Part shown: positions 29,670 to 38,333 of the stretch, one piece after another
How the letters are laid out: every line of letters begins with the position of its first letter
Numbering within the stretch: the stretch's first letter is position 1
NCBI GenBank assembly: GCA_024280035.1
Contig: JAJRQV010000009.1
Coordinates: 1-64,000, forward strand
Length of the DNA: 64,000 nucleotides
DNA from: Campylobacterales bacterium
GTDB taxonomy: Bacteria > Campylobacterota > Campylobacteria > Campylobacterales > Sulfurimonadaceae
Reading direction: 5' to 3'
Translations under genes and position numbers: made by a program
The notes under the pieces: generated by a model
Told to the model about the DNA's origin: nothing
The model's database searches: none
What the model saw: only the letters and a program-made list of their open reading frames with translations

Positions 29670-29680
29670 GTATAATTCTA

Positions 29681-29697
29681 AGCAAAATGAGTACCAA
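29681..29697 (-). promoter_or_regulatory. Sigma-54 (RpoN) promoter for flgH
   Basis: On the minus strand TTGGTACTCATTTTGCT has GG (29695-29694) and GC (29683-29682) exactly 10 bases apart, the fixed sigma-54 spacing. Class II flagellar genes, including flgH, are RpoN-dependent in Campylobacter and Helicobacter. Confidence 0.6.
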
Positions 29698-29820
29698 AAG
29701 TAAAAGTGACGTCTAAAAACTCAGTTAGAGTATTGATATAGAAAGCGTTTTCTAAAATAGAACCTTTAGTTTTTCATATACGTCAGGTAAACTCATACTT
29801 AACATTAAATAAGGATAATT

Positions 29821-30267
29821 ATGTCAACTTTACGAGATCAAGTTAGTAATGATATGAAAGCAGCTATGAAAGCAAAAGAGACTAAAAAGCGTGATGCTTT
29901 ACGTCTCTTACTTTCTGCATTTAAACAGATAGAAGTCGATGAAAGAAAAGAGTTAACAGATGAAGATGTTTCTAAAATCATTCAAAAACAGGTAAAACAA
30001 CGCCAAGATTCAGCAGCACAATTTAAAGAAGCAGGACGGGATGACCTTCTGGAAAAAGAAGAATCTGAAATTGCATTTTTTATGGTTTATATGCCTGCCC
30101 AATTTGATGATGCAGAACTTGAGGCTGAATTAAAAAGTATTGTTGAAAAAGTAGGGGCAAGTAGTATGAAAGATATGGGCAAGGTTATGGGTGTTGCTTC
30201 TAAGACTTTAGCAGGTAAAGCTGATGGCAAACGTATTAACGAGTGTGTTAAAAAGCTACTGGTTTAA
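29821..30267 (+). CDS. GatB/YqeY-domain protein
   Basis: A 148-residue helical protein of the YqeY family. It starts LRDQVSNDMKAAMKAKETKKRDALR and has KIIQKQVKQRQDSAAQFKEAGR and the C-terminal MKDMGKVMGVASKTLAGKADG, all typical. The domain is shared with the tail of GatB, which binds tRNA in the amidotransferase; stand-alone YqeY proteins are common but their role is unclear. Its 3' end overlaps the convergent lipoprotein gene by 20 bases. Confidence 0.88.
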   Translation: MSTLRDQVSNDMKAAMKAKETKKRDALRLLLSAFKQIEVDERKELTDEDVSKIIQKQVKQRQDSAAQFKEAGRDDLLEKEESEIAFFMVYMPAQFDDAELEAELKSIVEKVGASSMKDMGKVMGVASKTLAGKADGKRINECVKKLLV

Positions 30268-31006
30268 TCTCCAAACAACTCTCTTCTTCTAACAAGAGAG
30301 TCTCTTTATCACTACTTTTAAAACGAACCCGACAAGGGTTTGAACTTGAAACATCATATTCATATCTTCTTTTCTGAACATTTTTATTAAAATTATCATA
30401 TTCATGTAAATGAAGTAATCTCTTAGGCTTATCATAATCTAATTGTGTATATAAGACTAATTCTTCCTTATAATCAACAAAGAGTGTCTTGTTCATTTCT
30501 TTTACTAAGACACTACTGCTGTGTACAGCACCATATAAAAAACCACCAATCGTACCTACAAGAGGAGCACTCAAAGCAATAGATAAGAAAACCAACTCAG
30601 CTTCAGTACTTCTCCCACCATGATTAGAACTGAGAGCTGATTGCGTAAAAGCAAGCCCTCCTTTAAAACCCGAAGAGGTATCTGAATAAATAATCTTCAT
30701 AGCCTCTGCATATTCGCCTTCAACCTCAAAGGTTTTAATTAAAAAGTAAGCGCGTACAAGTGAGTTTTTGTATTGAACAATATAATAAAGAACATCTGAT
30801 TCAGTAGGACGAAAAAGAAGAGGTTTTCTAAAAACAGGACGTCCATACGCGTCATATTCTAAATCTGCATAAAAAAGAGAATCACTTTTGAGATACTTTT
30901 TTGAAAAATTTTTAGGTTCTACTGTTTTAGCACAGCCAAGAAAAATACAAGAAGTAATAAAAAGTACAATTACCTGTGTTTTATACTGACCTCTTATCAA
31001 ACTCAC
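30248..31006 (-). CDS. Putative lipoprotein, unknown function
   Basis: A 252-residue protein with signal peptide and lipobox (VLFITSCIFLGC, Cys near 24). A hydrophobic stretch (about 140-165, VFLSIALSAPLVGTIGGFLYG) lies in the middle. I do not recognise the family. It lies 15 bases downstream of trpC in the same direction and may be co-transcribed, though a link to tryptophan synthesis is not evident. Confidence 0.6.
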   Translation of the reverse strand: MSLIRGQYKTQVIVLFITSCIFLGCAKTVEPKNFSKKYLKSDSLFYADLEYDAYGRPVFRKPLLFRPTESDVLYYIVQYKNSLVRAYFLIKTFEVEGEYAEAMKIIYSDTSSGFKGGLAFTQSALSSNHGGRSTEAELVFLSIALSAPLVGTIGGFLYGAVHSSSVLVKEMNKTLFVDYKEELVLYTQLDYDKPKRLLHLHEYDNFNKNVQKRRYEYDVSSSNPCRVRFKSSDKETLLLEEESCLEIKPVAF

Positions 31007-31021
31007 CCCTAAATAAAAGTA

Positions 31022-31810
31022 TTATTTCCCTGTTTTAAGTTTACGAATTGCACCTTCAACATCGTCTTGACGCATAAAAGATTCACCAACTAAAAAGGCA
31101 TCAACCCCTACTTTACGCATATCTTCAAGTTGCCCATGTTCATAAATTCCCGACTCAGCCACAATAATCTTTCCATTAGGAATAAGGGGAATAAGTTTAT
31201 GACACAACTCCATATCCATCTCAAAAGTCTCAAGGTTACGGTGATTAATTCCAATAATATCCGCACCTGAAAAAATAGCCTTGGTTAAGTCTGCCTTATT
31301 ATGAATTTCAACTAAAGGTTCCATTCCTAAATGACGTGAATAATTTAGAAGTTCTTTAAGTTCTGTACGGGTTAATGCCATTGCAATAAGTAAGATAAAA
31401 TCAGCCCCATATACCAGTGCTTCTAGAATTTGATACTTACTTACAATGAAATCTTTTCTAAGTAGTGGTGTTCCAACATAACGACGAATTCCAGCTAAGT
31501 ATTCTAAGTTACCTTGAAAGAAGTGGGGTTCTGTTAAGACAGAGATAGCATTAACCCCACCTTTTTCATAAGCTTGGGCAATAGCCAAGGGATCAAAGTC
31601 TTCACGAATAATTCCCTTTGATGGGCTTGCTTTTTTGACCTCAGCAATGATTCTATAAGGCTCATCATCGGTTGATTTTAGATACTCATGAATAGGACGA
31701 GGCTGTCTTGCATTAAAGGCCAAAGAGCGTCCTAACCAATCAAGCGTAAACTCTTTTTCTCGAATCTCTAAATCTTGTTTTGTTTTTTCTATAATATCAT
31801 CTAAAATCAT
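31022..31810 (-). CDS. trpC: Indole-3-glycerol phosphate synthase
   Basis: A 262-residue TIM-barrel enzyme that closes the indole ring in tryptophan synthesis. Signature residues are present: [58 protein letters not shown] and VAESGI. It is the stand-alone form, without the TrpF fusion of enterobacteria, and no other trp gene is in the window. It is downstream of the hairpin that ends the TPR-lipoprotein gene. Confidence 0.95.
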   Translation of the reverse strand: MILDDIIEKTKQDLEIREKEFTLDWLGRSLAFNARQPRPIHEYLKSTDDEPYRIIAEVKKASPSKGIIREDFDPLAIAQAYEKGGVNAISVLTEPHFFQGNLEYLAGIRRYVGTPLLRKDFIVSKYQILEALVYGADFILLIAMALTRTELKELLNYSRHLGMEPLVEIHNKADLTKAIFSGADIIGINHRNLETFEMDMELCHKLIPLIPNGKIIVAESGIYEHGQLEDMRKVGVDAFLVGESFMRQDDVEGAIRKLKTGK

Positions 31811-31861
31811 CTTACTTCTTCTTTCCTTTAATGGTATTCGTTTTAATGAGCAGAGCCCATC

Positions 31862-31886
31862 AAAAAGGCAGGGACTCTTCGTCCCT
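31862..31886 (-). terminator. Terminator of the TPR-lipoprotein operon
   Basis: On the minus strand AGGGAC-GAAGA-GTCCCT (31886-31870 region) is followed by GCCTTTTTG, a proper U tract. It lies between the TPR-lipoprotein stop and trpC, so trpC needs its own promoter. Confidence 0.65.
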
Positions 31887-31926
31887 ACAACCCCCTAAAG
31901 CTACAAAAAATAACTTTTTTGAGAGT

Positions 31927-33219
31927 TTACCTTTTCTTTCCTTTTTTCTTAATACATTTTTTAATGGCTTTTACATGTGAACTGACTTCTGGATCATCTT
32001 TGCCTAGATTAATACGCACTTTTTTCATTATTTTAAGTGCTTTTTTGCATTTTCCTTGTTTATAATAAGCCCAGGCTAAAGAGTCTAAATAAAAAGGCGA
32101 TTGACTTTCCACTTTTAAGGCCTCACGCACGTACAACATACCCTGCTCCACATCAATGTCATGATCAATTAAGAGATACCCTAAATAATTAAGGTACATA
32201 GGATTATCTGAAGATTTAATTACCGTCTCAAGCTTATGTATCACGGAGTTAATCATTTTTTTGCTATTTTTATCTTTAGCACCCTCATACTCAAAAATTG
32301 CCGACTGACCAAGATAATAAGGGTCGGCTTCTTTCTTGTAAAGTTTATTACTAAGACTTACTACCTTAGGATAGTTTTTTGTTCGGGTATAAAGCTGAAG
32401 AAGAAGTACATCATCTGTTCCACTCTCTTCTAAAAAACCAATAAGAGGAATAGTCTCTTTTTTATAAGTATACAATTTAACTACCGTCTGCGCATATTTT
32501 TTATCTTTTGTATTATAATACAAACGTGTATAAATACGCAGCATTCCATCAATATTATTTTCTTCACTATAAAAACTACCCAGACGCATACAGGTGATTT
32601 CAGAACATCCATGAAGACGCATATGTGTTTCTAAATAAGAGATAGCTTCTTGCTTACGATTTAAATTTACATATAAGATAATCGCCATTTTATCTAAGAC
32701 TTTTTCATTATAATCAATGGCATAAGCACTTTGCAAGTACTTTAATGCAATTTCATAACGTCCTTGAATTAAATATATTGATGCAACCTGTTGGTAGTCA
32801 GCCTCTTGTTTAGTATACTCTACTAAAGCAAGAGCCTTATCCTTAGCCTCATCAAATCGTTTTAATTCCATTAATGCAGTAATATTAAAACGTTCTAATT
32901 TCACATCAACCACACCTTCATCAAGTTCTGACCTATAAATAGCAATCTTTTTGAGGGCTCTCTCATTTTGATGAGACTGAATAAGGGTAATTATCTCTTC
33001 ATCCCTGTACTCTTTTTTACCAGACTTCTCATATAAGACTTCAAAAATAGAAATCGTTGAATTAGCATCTCCCTGTTGCGAAGCATACAGAGCAAAAATA
33101 GCAAGCCTGTCTTCATCTTCAAAACTTTTAACATTAGAAGGGAGTTTATTTTCATGCGTAGAACATGCAGAAAAAAGAAAGAGACTTAAAAGTAAAAGAG
33201 ATGATAATAGTTTAGACAT
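31927..33219 (-). CDS. TPR-repeat lipoprotein
   Basis: A 430-residue protein with a lipobox (SLFLFSACS, Cys near 19). Nearly the whole mature chain is helical repeats of the TPR type, for example AIFALYASQQGDANSTISI, ASIYLIQGRYEIALKYLQ and DSLAWAYYKQGKCKKALKI. The tail is very basic (KKCIKKKGKKR). It probably scaffolds an envelope complex; the partner is unknown. It overlaps the YkgJ-like gene by 8 bases, so the three minus-strand genes 31927-34293 form one operon ended by the hairpin near 31870. Confidence 0.75.
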   Translation of the reverse strand: MSKLLSSLLLLSLFLFSACSTHENKLPSNVKSFEDEDRLAIFALYASQQGDANSTISIFEVLYEKSGKKEYRDEEIITLIQSHQNERALKKIAIYRSELDEGVVDVKLERFNITALMELKRFDEAKDKALALVEYTKQEADYQQVASIYLIQGRYEIALKYLQSAYAIDYNEKVLDKMAIILYVNLNRKQEAISYLETHMRLHGCSEITCMRLGSFYSEENNIDGMLRIYTRLYYNTKDKKYAQTVVKLYTYKKETIPLIGFLEESGTDDVLLLQLYTRTKNYPKVVSLSNKLYKKEADPYYLGQSAIFEYEGAKDKNSKKMINSVIHKLETVIKSSDNPMYLNYLGYLLIDHDIDVEQGMLYVREALKVESQSPFYLDSLAWAYYKQGKCKKALKIMKKVRINLGKDDPEVSSHVKAIKKCIKKKGKKR

Positions 33220-33601
33220 TTTCTTCCTTGGTTGTAGTAAAAATTATTCCTGGGCATTCTGCTTGTAGCTCTTCTTTATGAGTTTTAAAATAACTCCAAA
33301 ATGGAAAGGTTCGACACTGTTGTGGACGAACTGGATAGATTCCGCACCCGTTAATCTTTCTATCAAAAAAGATACAATCGTGAGAAAGCCCTACAATCCG
33401 TTCTTTAAGAGAAAACTTATAAGCATTTTTAAAAAGATATTCTTCTTTAAACTCTTTTAAACTCATTTTTAAAAAGTCAGCAATGCCTTCCACCTCTTTT
33501 TGGTTTAAGTAGATATATCCACTCTCCCCCGTACAGCAGTTACCACCACAAGATTCACAAGCATTAGGGTTAAAAGAGTAATCATACCCTTTTTCATTCA
33601 T
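33212..33601 (-). CDS. YkgJ-family Cys-cluster protein
   Basis: About 129 residues with many Cys: CESCGGNCCTG near the start, then CIFFD, CGIYPVRPQQCRTFPFW and a C-terminal CPG. This is the YkgJ/CxxCxxCC pattern of putative zinc- or iron-chelating proteins. I prefer ATG 33601, which overlaps the stop of the gene before (TAATG), to the ATG at 33613. Function is unproven for the family. Confidence 0.85.
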   Translation of the reverse strand: MNEKGYDYSFNPNACESCGGNCCTGESGYIYLNQKEVEGIADFLKMSLKEFKEEYLFKNAYKFSLKERIVGLSHDCIFFDRKINGCGIYPVRPQQCRTFPFWSYFKTHKEELQAECPGIIFTTTKEENV

Positions 33602-34293
33602 TAAAGCATACATTTTATACTGTGTGTCCTTGCTTTTTTGTAAATTTCTTGTGTTCTATTAGAAAATTCTTCTTCATTAAAGGTAATAAAGGGCTCTCGT
33701 GTTTTCATTAAAGACTTCGAACCCTTACGTGCTTGCACCATTACTAAAGAGGCTTTTCTGTCTATTTTTGGATGAATAAACTGTACGGTTTCAATCGTTA
33801 ATTTCACCTTAGAAAGTTCCACACAGATACTTTGAAACTGTTGCGGATCATAACAAAAAACAAAATGACCACGATTTCTTAAAAGTTTTGAAACCTTTTT
33901 AAAGAACTTGCCCATAGGAAGATGTGTGTTATACCTTGCGGTATGGCGCATCTCATTTTCACTCTTCGCAGAACCTTCATGATAAAAAGGAGGATTTGAA
34001 ATAATCACATCAAAACCCTTCTCATCATTAAACTCTAAAAAATCACTCTCATGAAGTTTATAATCTATATTATTAACTTCTGCATTTTTCTTAGTATACT
34101 GAGTAAATGCCCACTGCTTTTCAACACCTTCAATCTGAACATTGTTGTCTCGTGCCACTAAAAGCCCAAGTACGCCACAACCTGTTCCTACGTCCAGCAG
34201 ACGTCCCTTAAGCTTAAAAGAGGAGATAAAATCATACAAATAAATAGAGTCACTGTTGTAACAATATCCCTCTTGCGGCTGATATAAAAGCAG
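33601..34293 (-). CDS. TrmN6-like class I SAM-dependent methyltransferase
   Basis: The SAM-binding motif is LLDVGTGCGVLGLLVA and the catalytic motif is ISNPPFY, the NPP[FY] type of N6-adenine methyltransferases such as tRNA1(Val) A37 TrmN6. The first standard start is TTG 34239, but the upstream frame encodes YQPQEGYCYNSDSIYLYDF, which aligns with the N-terminal part of TrmN6, so the true start lies upstream. The only candidates are CTG 34293 or ATC 34296, both behind AAGGA (34305-34301). This 5' end overlaps the divergent kdsB promoter area. Confidence 0.78.
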   Translation of the reverse strand: MLLYQPQEGYCYNSDSIYLYDFISSFKLKGRLLDVGTGCGVLGLLVARDNNVQIEGVEKQWAFTQYTKKNAEVNNIDYKLHESDFLEFNDEKGFDVIISNPPFYHEGSAKSENEMRHTARYNTHLPMGKFFKKVSKLLRNRGHFVFCYDPQQFQSICVELSKVKLTIETVQFIHPKIDRKASLVMVQARKGSKSLMKTREPFITFNEEEFSNRTQEIYKKARTHSIKCML

Positions 34294-34312
34294 GATGTCG
34301 TCCTTGTTTAGA

Positions 34313-34318
34313 TATAAT
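34313..34318 (+). promoter_or_regulatory. Housekeeping -10 box for kdsB
   Basis: TATAAT at 34313-34318 lies 28 bases before the kdsB ATG, behind a T-rich stretch. It sits inside the probable 5' region of the divergent methyltransferase gene. Confidence 0.5.
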
Positions 34319-34346
34319 TGCGATTATATCCAATAAAAGGTTAAAA

Positions 34347-35063
34347 ATGATTATTATCCCCGCACGACTTGCCTCTTCACGTTTTCCAAAAAAGGTTTTA
34401 GCTGACATTGGTGGGCTTCCTATGGTTATTCGAACCGCAAAACAGGTAGAACATCTTGATGATATTGCCATTGCAACAGATTCTCAAGAGGTAATTGATC
34501 TATGCGAAGAGTATGGGTATAAGGCAATGATGACCTCAGAAACACATAAAAGTGGAACAGACCGTATTAACGAAGCTGCACAACTTTTAAAGCTTAAAGA
34601 TGATGATATTATTGTAAATATTCAAGCCGATGAACCTTTTATTGAACCTGAGGTTGTAGGTGCAGTTATTGAACGTCTTAAAGAGTTAAAAGCACAAAAG
34701 AAAAAGTTTATTATGGCATCATGTTATAATGCAGTTAATAATGAGGTTGCTCAAGATCCTAACCTTGTAAAAGTTATTATGGATGTCAACCATAATGCCA
34801 TCTACTTCTCTCGTAATCCCATTCCTTTTAACCGTAGTGGTTCAGCAACTTATTTTGGGCATATTGGGATTTATGGTTTTACTAAAAAATCCTTACATGA
34901 CTTTTGTTCCCTTAATGATGCACCTATTGAAGATATTGCAAAACTTGAACAACTGCGTGCAATCTATCATGATAAGAAAATTTCAATGGTGAAAGTCGCC
35001 AGTACAGGATTTGGAATTGATACGGTTGAAGACTTAGAAAGAGCTAAACAAATCTTTCTTTAA
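34347..35063 (+). CDS. kdsB: CMP-KDO synthetase (3-deoxy-manno-octulosonate cytidylyltransferase)
   Basis: KdsB, 238 residues, activates KDO with CTP for lipopolysaccharide inner-core synthesis. It begins IIPARLASSRFPKKVLADI with the nucleotide-binding LxSSRxPxK pattern, then GLPMVIRTAKQ, VNIQADEPFIEPEV, and HIGIYGFTKKSL, all typical. The SD AAAAGG precedes ATG. It is monocistronic, convergent with nrdG. Confidence 0.95.
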   Translation: MIIIPARLASSRFPKKVLADIGGLPMVIRTAKQVEHLDDIAIATDSQEVIDLCEEYGYKAMMTSETHKSGTDRINEAAQLLKLKDDDIIVNIQADEPFIEPEVVGAVIERLKELKAQKKKFIMASCYNAVNNEVAQDPNLVKVIMDVNHNAIYFSRNPIPFNRSGSATYFGHIGIYGFTKKSLHDFCSLNDAPIEDIAKLEQLRAIYHDKKISMVKVASTGFGIDTVEDLERAKQIFL

Positions 35064-35075
35064 TAAGATAGTTAT

Positions 35076-35738
35076 TCATCTCCAAATCACTTCTAAATCT
35101 GAAGAGAGTTTTGAGATATTAAAACTACTTTTTGGACTTTTTACTCCCCCGATTGTCTTCACATTTTCCACAAATCTTTGTAGGTAATACCTCCCTTTAT
35201 AACCTTTATTCTTTAAGTTATTTATCATTTCATTAATATCATCTACATTTAGCAAATCATTGTGTAAGGTAGTTCGTACTTCAAAATAGATATTTTGTTT
35301 TACCAAGAGTTCTAATGAGTGTTCAAAAGAGGAAAAATTCTTATTCTTAGTGATTTCATAAAACTTCTCTAAGGGAGCCTTATAATCTAAGGCAATATAA
35401 TCTAAAAGTTTATTATCAAGAAGCTCTTTTATCACTTTAGGATGGGTTCCATTCGTGTCGAGCTTAATCTTATAACCTAAGTCTTTTATCTCTTTAGCAA
35501 AACCGACTAAATCCTCATATAAAGTCGCTTCTCCCCCTGAAAGTACAACTGCCTCCAGCCTACCCACACGTTTTTTCAAAAATTCCAAGGCAAAATCCAC
35601 TGACTTTGAACCTTTTGAAAAAACGATATCTCCATTGTAGCAGTATTCACAACGCATATTACACCCTCCAAACCAGATTATCGCAGACAAATGATCAGGA
35701 TAGTCTAATGTACTAAAGGGGGTAATATCATAAATCAT
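35076..35738 (-). CDS. nrdG: Anaerobic ribonucleotide reductase activating enzyme (radical SAM)
   Basis: A 220-residue radical SAM protein. The 4Fe-4S site is CNMRCEYC (CxxxCxxC) in WFGGCNMRCEYCYNG, followed by the SAM-binding VVLSGGEAT. Size and the PFSTLDYPDHLSAIIWFGG start match the NrdG2/activating-protein group, which makes the glycyl radical on NrdD. It follows the split glycyl-radical ORF by 11 bases and nrdD in the same direction, so its target is evident from context. Confidence 0.9.
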   Translation of the reverse strand: MIYDITPFSTLDYPDHLSAIIWFGGCNMRCEYCYNGDIVFSKGSKSVDFALEFLKKRVGRLEAVVLSGGEATLYEDLVGFAKEIKDLGYKIKLDTNGTHPKVIKELLDNKLLDYIALDYKAPLEKFYEITKNKNFSSFEHSLELLVKQNIYFEVRTTLHNDLLNVDDINEMINNLKNKGYKGRYYLQRFVENVKTIGGVKSPKSSFNISKLSSDLEVIWR

Positions 35739-35749
35739 AAGTAACTGAC

Positions 35750-35917
35750 TTAATCACTACAACGAGGCGACTCAACAAACTGCTTACGTTCACCATGCTC
35801 ACCTTTTTTACCAATATTAAAACTCTCTACTGGTCGGTGATAACCCATTACTCTTGTGTAAACAATACACTTAGCTCTTTGACTTTTAACTTTTAATAAT
35901 ATCTCTTGATTACTCAT
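35750..35917 (-). CDS. Separate glycyl-radical domain of anaerobic ribonucleotide reductase
   Basis: A 55-residue ORF missed by length filters. ATG 35917 has AGGA 7 bases upstream. The sequence YTRVMGYHRPVESFN followed by GKKGEHGERKQF matches the C-terminal end of fused NrdD proteins, where RVxGY holds the radical Gly (here Gly25) and GKxxExxxR follows. The NrdD chain next to it ends before this motif, right after its CPKC metal site. The ORF is in another frame from nrdD with an intact stop and SD between, so it is a separate cistron and not a frameshift product. I infer that it docks on NrdD and carries the radical, much as GrcA (YfiD) does for pyruvate formate-lyase. Confidence 0.82.
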   Translation of the reverse strand: MSNQEILLKVKSQRAKCIVYTRVMGYHRPVESFNIGKKGEHGERKQFVESPRCSD

Positions 35918-35928
35918 TTTATTTTCCT

Positions 35929-38058
35929 TTAGTTTCGTAGGGCTTCTTCACTCAAAGCCAAATTATCACGCTTGTAATTTTCAACAAGCTCCTCATCACA
36001 TTTTGGACAAAATTCATGCTCACCATTAAGATAACCATGTTGGTCACAAATTGAGAAAACAGGGGTCACAGTAATATACGGCAGTCTGTAGTTAGAAATA
36101 ACATTTTTCACTAACTTACGACACGCCTCAGCGGAACTTATCTTCTCTCTCATATAAAGGTGAAGTACAGTTCCTCCCGTGTATTTACACTGAAGTTCAT
36201 CTTGTAAGTCCAGCGCTTCAAAAGGATCATCCGTATGATTAGCAGGGATTTGAGATGAGTTGGTATAATAAATATTATCATCAAAACCAGCTTGCAATAT
36301 GTGGGGATAACGCTTTTTATCTTCTTTGGCAAACCTATAAGTAGTCCCTTCTGCCGGCGTAGCTTCAAGATTATAAAGATTTCCCGTAGCCTCTTGATAC
36401 TCCACCATACGAGAACGCATATGCTCTAAAATCTCAATAGCAAAAGATTCTCCTTTTTTATCCGTAATATAAAGTTTATTATCAAAAAAATTTCTTATCA
36501 TCTCGTTCATTCCATTAACACCAATGGTAGAAAAGTGGTTGTTAAAACCGGGAAGATAACGTGAGGTATAAGGAAAAAGCCCCCTATCATACATATCTTG
36601 AATAAAAACTCGTTTCTTTTCTAAGGTCTCTTTCGCCAGTTCCATCAAATGATCCACCTGTTCTAAAAGCGCTTTTTTATCTCCCTTGTAGATATAACCT
36701 AAACGTGCCATATTAATCGTAACCACCCCTATACTTCCTGTCATCTCTGCTGAACCAAAGAGTCCCCCTCCACGTTTAAGAAGTTCTCTTAAGTCTAACT
36801 GCAAACGACAACACATACTTCGTACGTGACCAGGTTTATATGCTTCAGGGTTTTCAACAAGTTTTCCATCAATCCCTCGTATATATTGAGACCCAATAAA
36901 ATTTTGAAAATAAGACGATCCTATTTTTGCTGAGTTTTCAAAAAGAAGGTCAGTGTTTTCACCATACCAATCAAAGTCTTCTGTAATATTTACCGTAGGA
37001 ATAGGAAAGGTAAAAGGCTGTCCTGTTTTATCCCCTTCCGTCATAATCTCATAAAATGCTCTGTTAATCACATTCATTTCTGCTTGAAAGTCTTTATACG
37101 TCATATTTGTAAAGTTTTCAAGCCCTCTCTTTTTTGCCTCAAGTTTTAAAGAAGGATCATCCAAGTCTAAAAACAGATGTTTCTGATTCCGTGTTGGAAT
37201 CTGATCTTTTAAGTCTGTTGGAACGGTCCAATCAATAGTAATATTAGTAAATGGAGACTGTCCCCAACGTGCAGGAACATTAAGGTTGTACACAAAAGAC
37301 CGAATTGCTTTTTTAGTCTCAGAATAAGAGAGTTTATCTTTAAAAAGGTAAGGTGCCAAGTAGGTATCAAACGAAGAGAAGGCTTGTGCCCCTGCCCATT
37401 CACTCTGTAAGATTCCCAAGAAGTTTGCCATCTGCCCAAGGGCTTCTCTGAGATGAGAAGGGGCTTCAGATTCCACACGACCACGTACCCCATTAAATCC
37501 TTCATCTAGAAGTACACGTAAGCTCCATCCTGCACAATAACCCGTTAAACAGTCTAAATCATGAATATGATAATCTCCATTTCTATGAGCATATCCCTCT
37601 TCTTTAGAATAAATTTTATCTAACCAATAATTTGCAATCACCTTACCTGCTGAGTTATTCACTAAACCTGCATTAGAATAGCCCGTATTAGAGTTAGCCT
37701 TAATGCGCCAATCTGTTCCATTAATATACTCTTCTACTGTTTGAACGGCATTAATGTAGGTAGTATCTTCATTAAACCCATGGGTATGCTCACGTTTCAT
37801 CTTATGCATCAAACGGTACAGCATAAAAGACTTCATTACTTCAAAATAACGTGCCTTATACAGCTCTTGTTCAATTAAATCTTGGATATCTTCTACCGCA
37901 GCTGCACGTTTGGATTTAAGTTTATCTATGACTCTAAAAAAGACAGACGTATCATAAGAGGTATTCTCACTCTTAAATGCTTTTTTAATGGCATCTTAAA
38001 TCTTATAAGGGGCAAACTCTTCACTCTGACCATTTCGCTTTAAAATTTGCTCTAACAT
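35929..38058 (-). CDS. nrdD: Anaerobic (class III) ribonucleotide reductase large chain, in-frame TAA at codon 21, lacking the glycyl loop
   Basis: 709 codons. From ATG 38058 the frame gives an ATP-cone start (LEQILKRNGQSEEFAPYKI), then TAA at codon 21 (37998-37996), then DAIKKAFKS and the rest of the cone and the reductase barrel without damage. Other ATP-cones have Glu, Gln or similar here, so a single G-to-T or C-to-T change explains the stop. Without readthrough, the first inner Met (37836) would lose the cone and its allosteric control. Reductase motifs include RSMCCRLQLDL and GSIGVVTINMARLGY. The C-terminus has a metal site (CDQHGYLNGEHEFCPKC) but no RVxGY radical loop, which lies in the next ORF. 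Confidence 0.88.
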
Positions 38059-38084
38059 TATTTTTCCTTGGCTTATATATCCGA

Positions 38085-38090
38085 AGTATA
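38085..38090 (-). promoter_or_regulatory. Possible -10 box for nrdD
   Basis: TATACT on the minus strand (38090-38085), 27 bases before the nrdD ATG and 10 bases from the proximal TGTCA pair, so bound regulator would overlap the -35 region. This is a weak prediction. Confidence 0.35.
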
Positions 38091-38100
38091 AAAAATAATT

Positions 38101-38116
38101 ATGTCACAAGATGTCA
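38101..38116 (-). promoter_or_regulatory. Tandem TGTCA direct repeat, candidate response-regulator site (proximal)
   Basis: ATGTCA at 38101 and again at 38111, exactly one helical turn apart, just upstream of the nrdD promoter. OmpR-type regulators bind such 10-base direct repeats. A lone TGTCA lies at 38145-38149. Confidence 0.55.
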
Positions 38117-38245
38117 ACTGAATTTAATGAATTTTGTTAGATATTGTCATAAGAGGATGTAGAGGTATATATCTTTAAACAGGTAGATAAATTTTGGGAA
38201 TGAACTACGCATATATACCCCACATAAGCAGTATAAGACCTTACC

Positions 38246-38261
38246 TTGTCAAACTGTGTCA
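38246..38261 (-). promoter_or_regulatory. Tandem TGTCA direct repeat, candidate response-regulator site (distal)
   Basis: TTGTCA at 38246 and GTGTCA at 38256, again with 10-base period and the same orientation as the proximal pair 145 bases away. It lies between the regulator gene and nrdD. Confidence 0.5.
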
Positions 38262-38305
38262 CCCTCTTTTATCAAATTAAAGATTTCAATAACACAAAGC
38301 CATTT

Positions 38306-38333
38306 TTTATAATAAATCTTTATTTATTATAAA
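38306..38333. repeat. AT-only inverted repeat at the regulator gene stop
   Basis: TTTATAATAAA (38306-38316) and TTTATTATAAA (38323-38333) are perfect reverse complements around six bases and include the regulator stop codon. No U tract follows on the minus strand, so it is at best a weak terminator or mRNA 3' end. Confidence 0.4.

Noticed and set aside
35750-35931. Small glycyl-radical ORF as a frameshifted tail of nrdD
   Set aside because: A clean TAA, an AGGA box and ATG separate the two, and no single-base indel would give a conserved join; the NrdD tail is also longer than a fused linker needs.
38058-38320. NrdR box or FNR site before nrdD
   Set aside because: I found no ACAC-type NrdR box or TTGAT-N4-ATCAA; TGTCA repeats are the only strong pattern.
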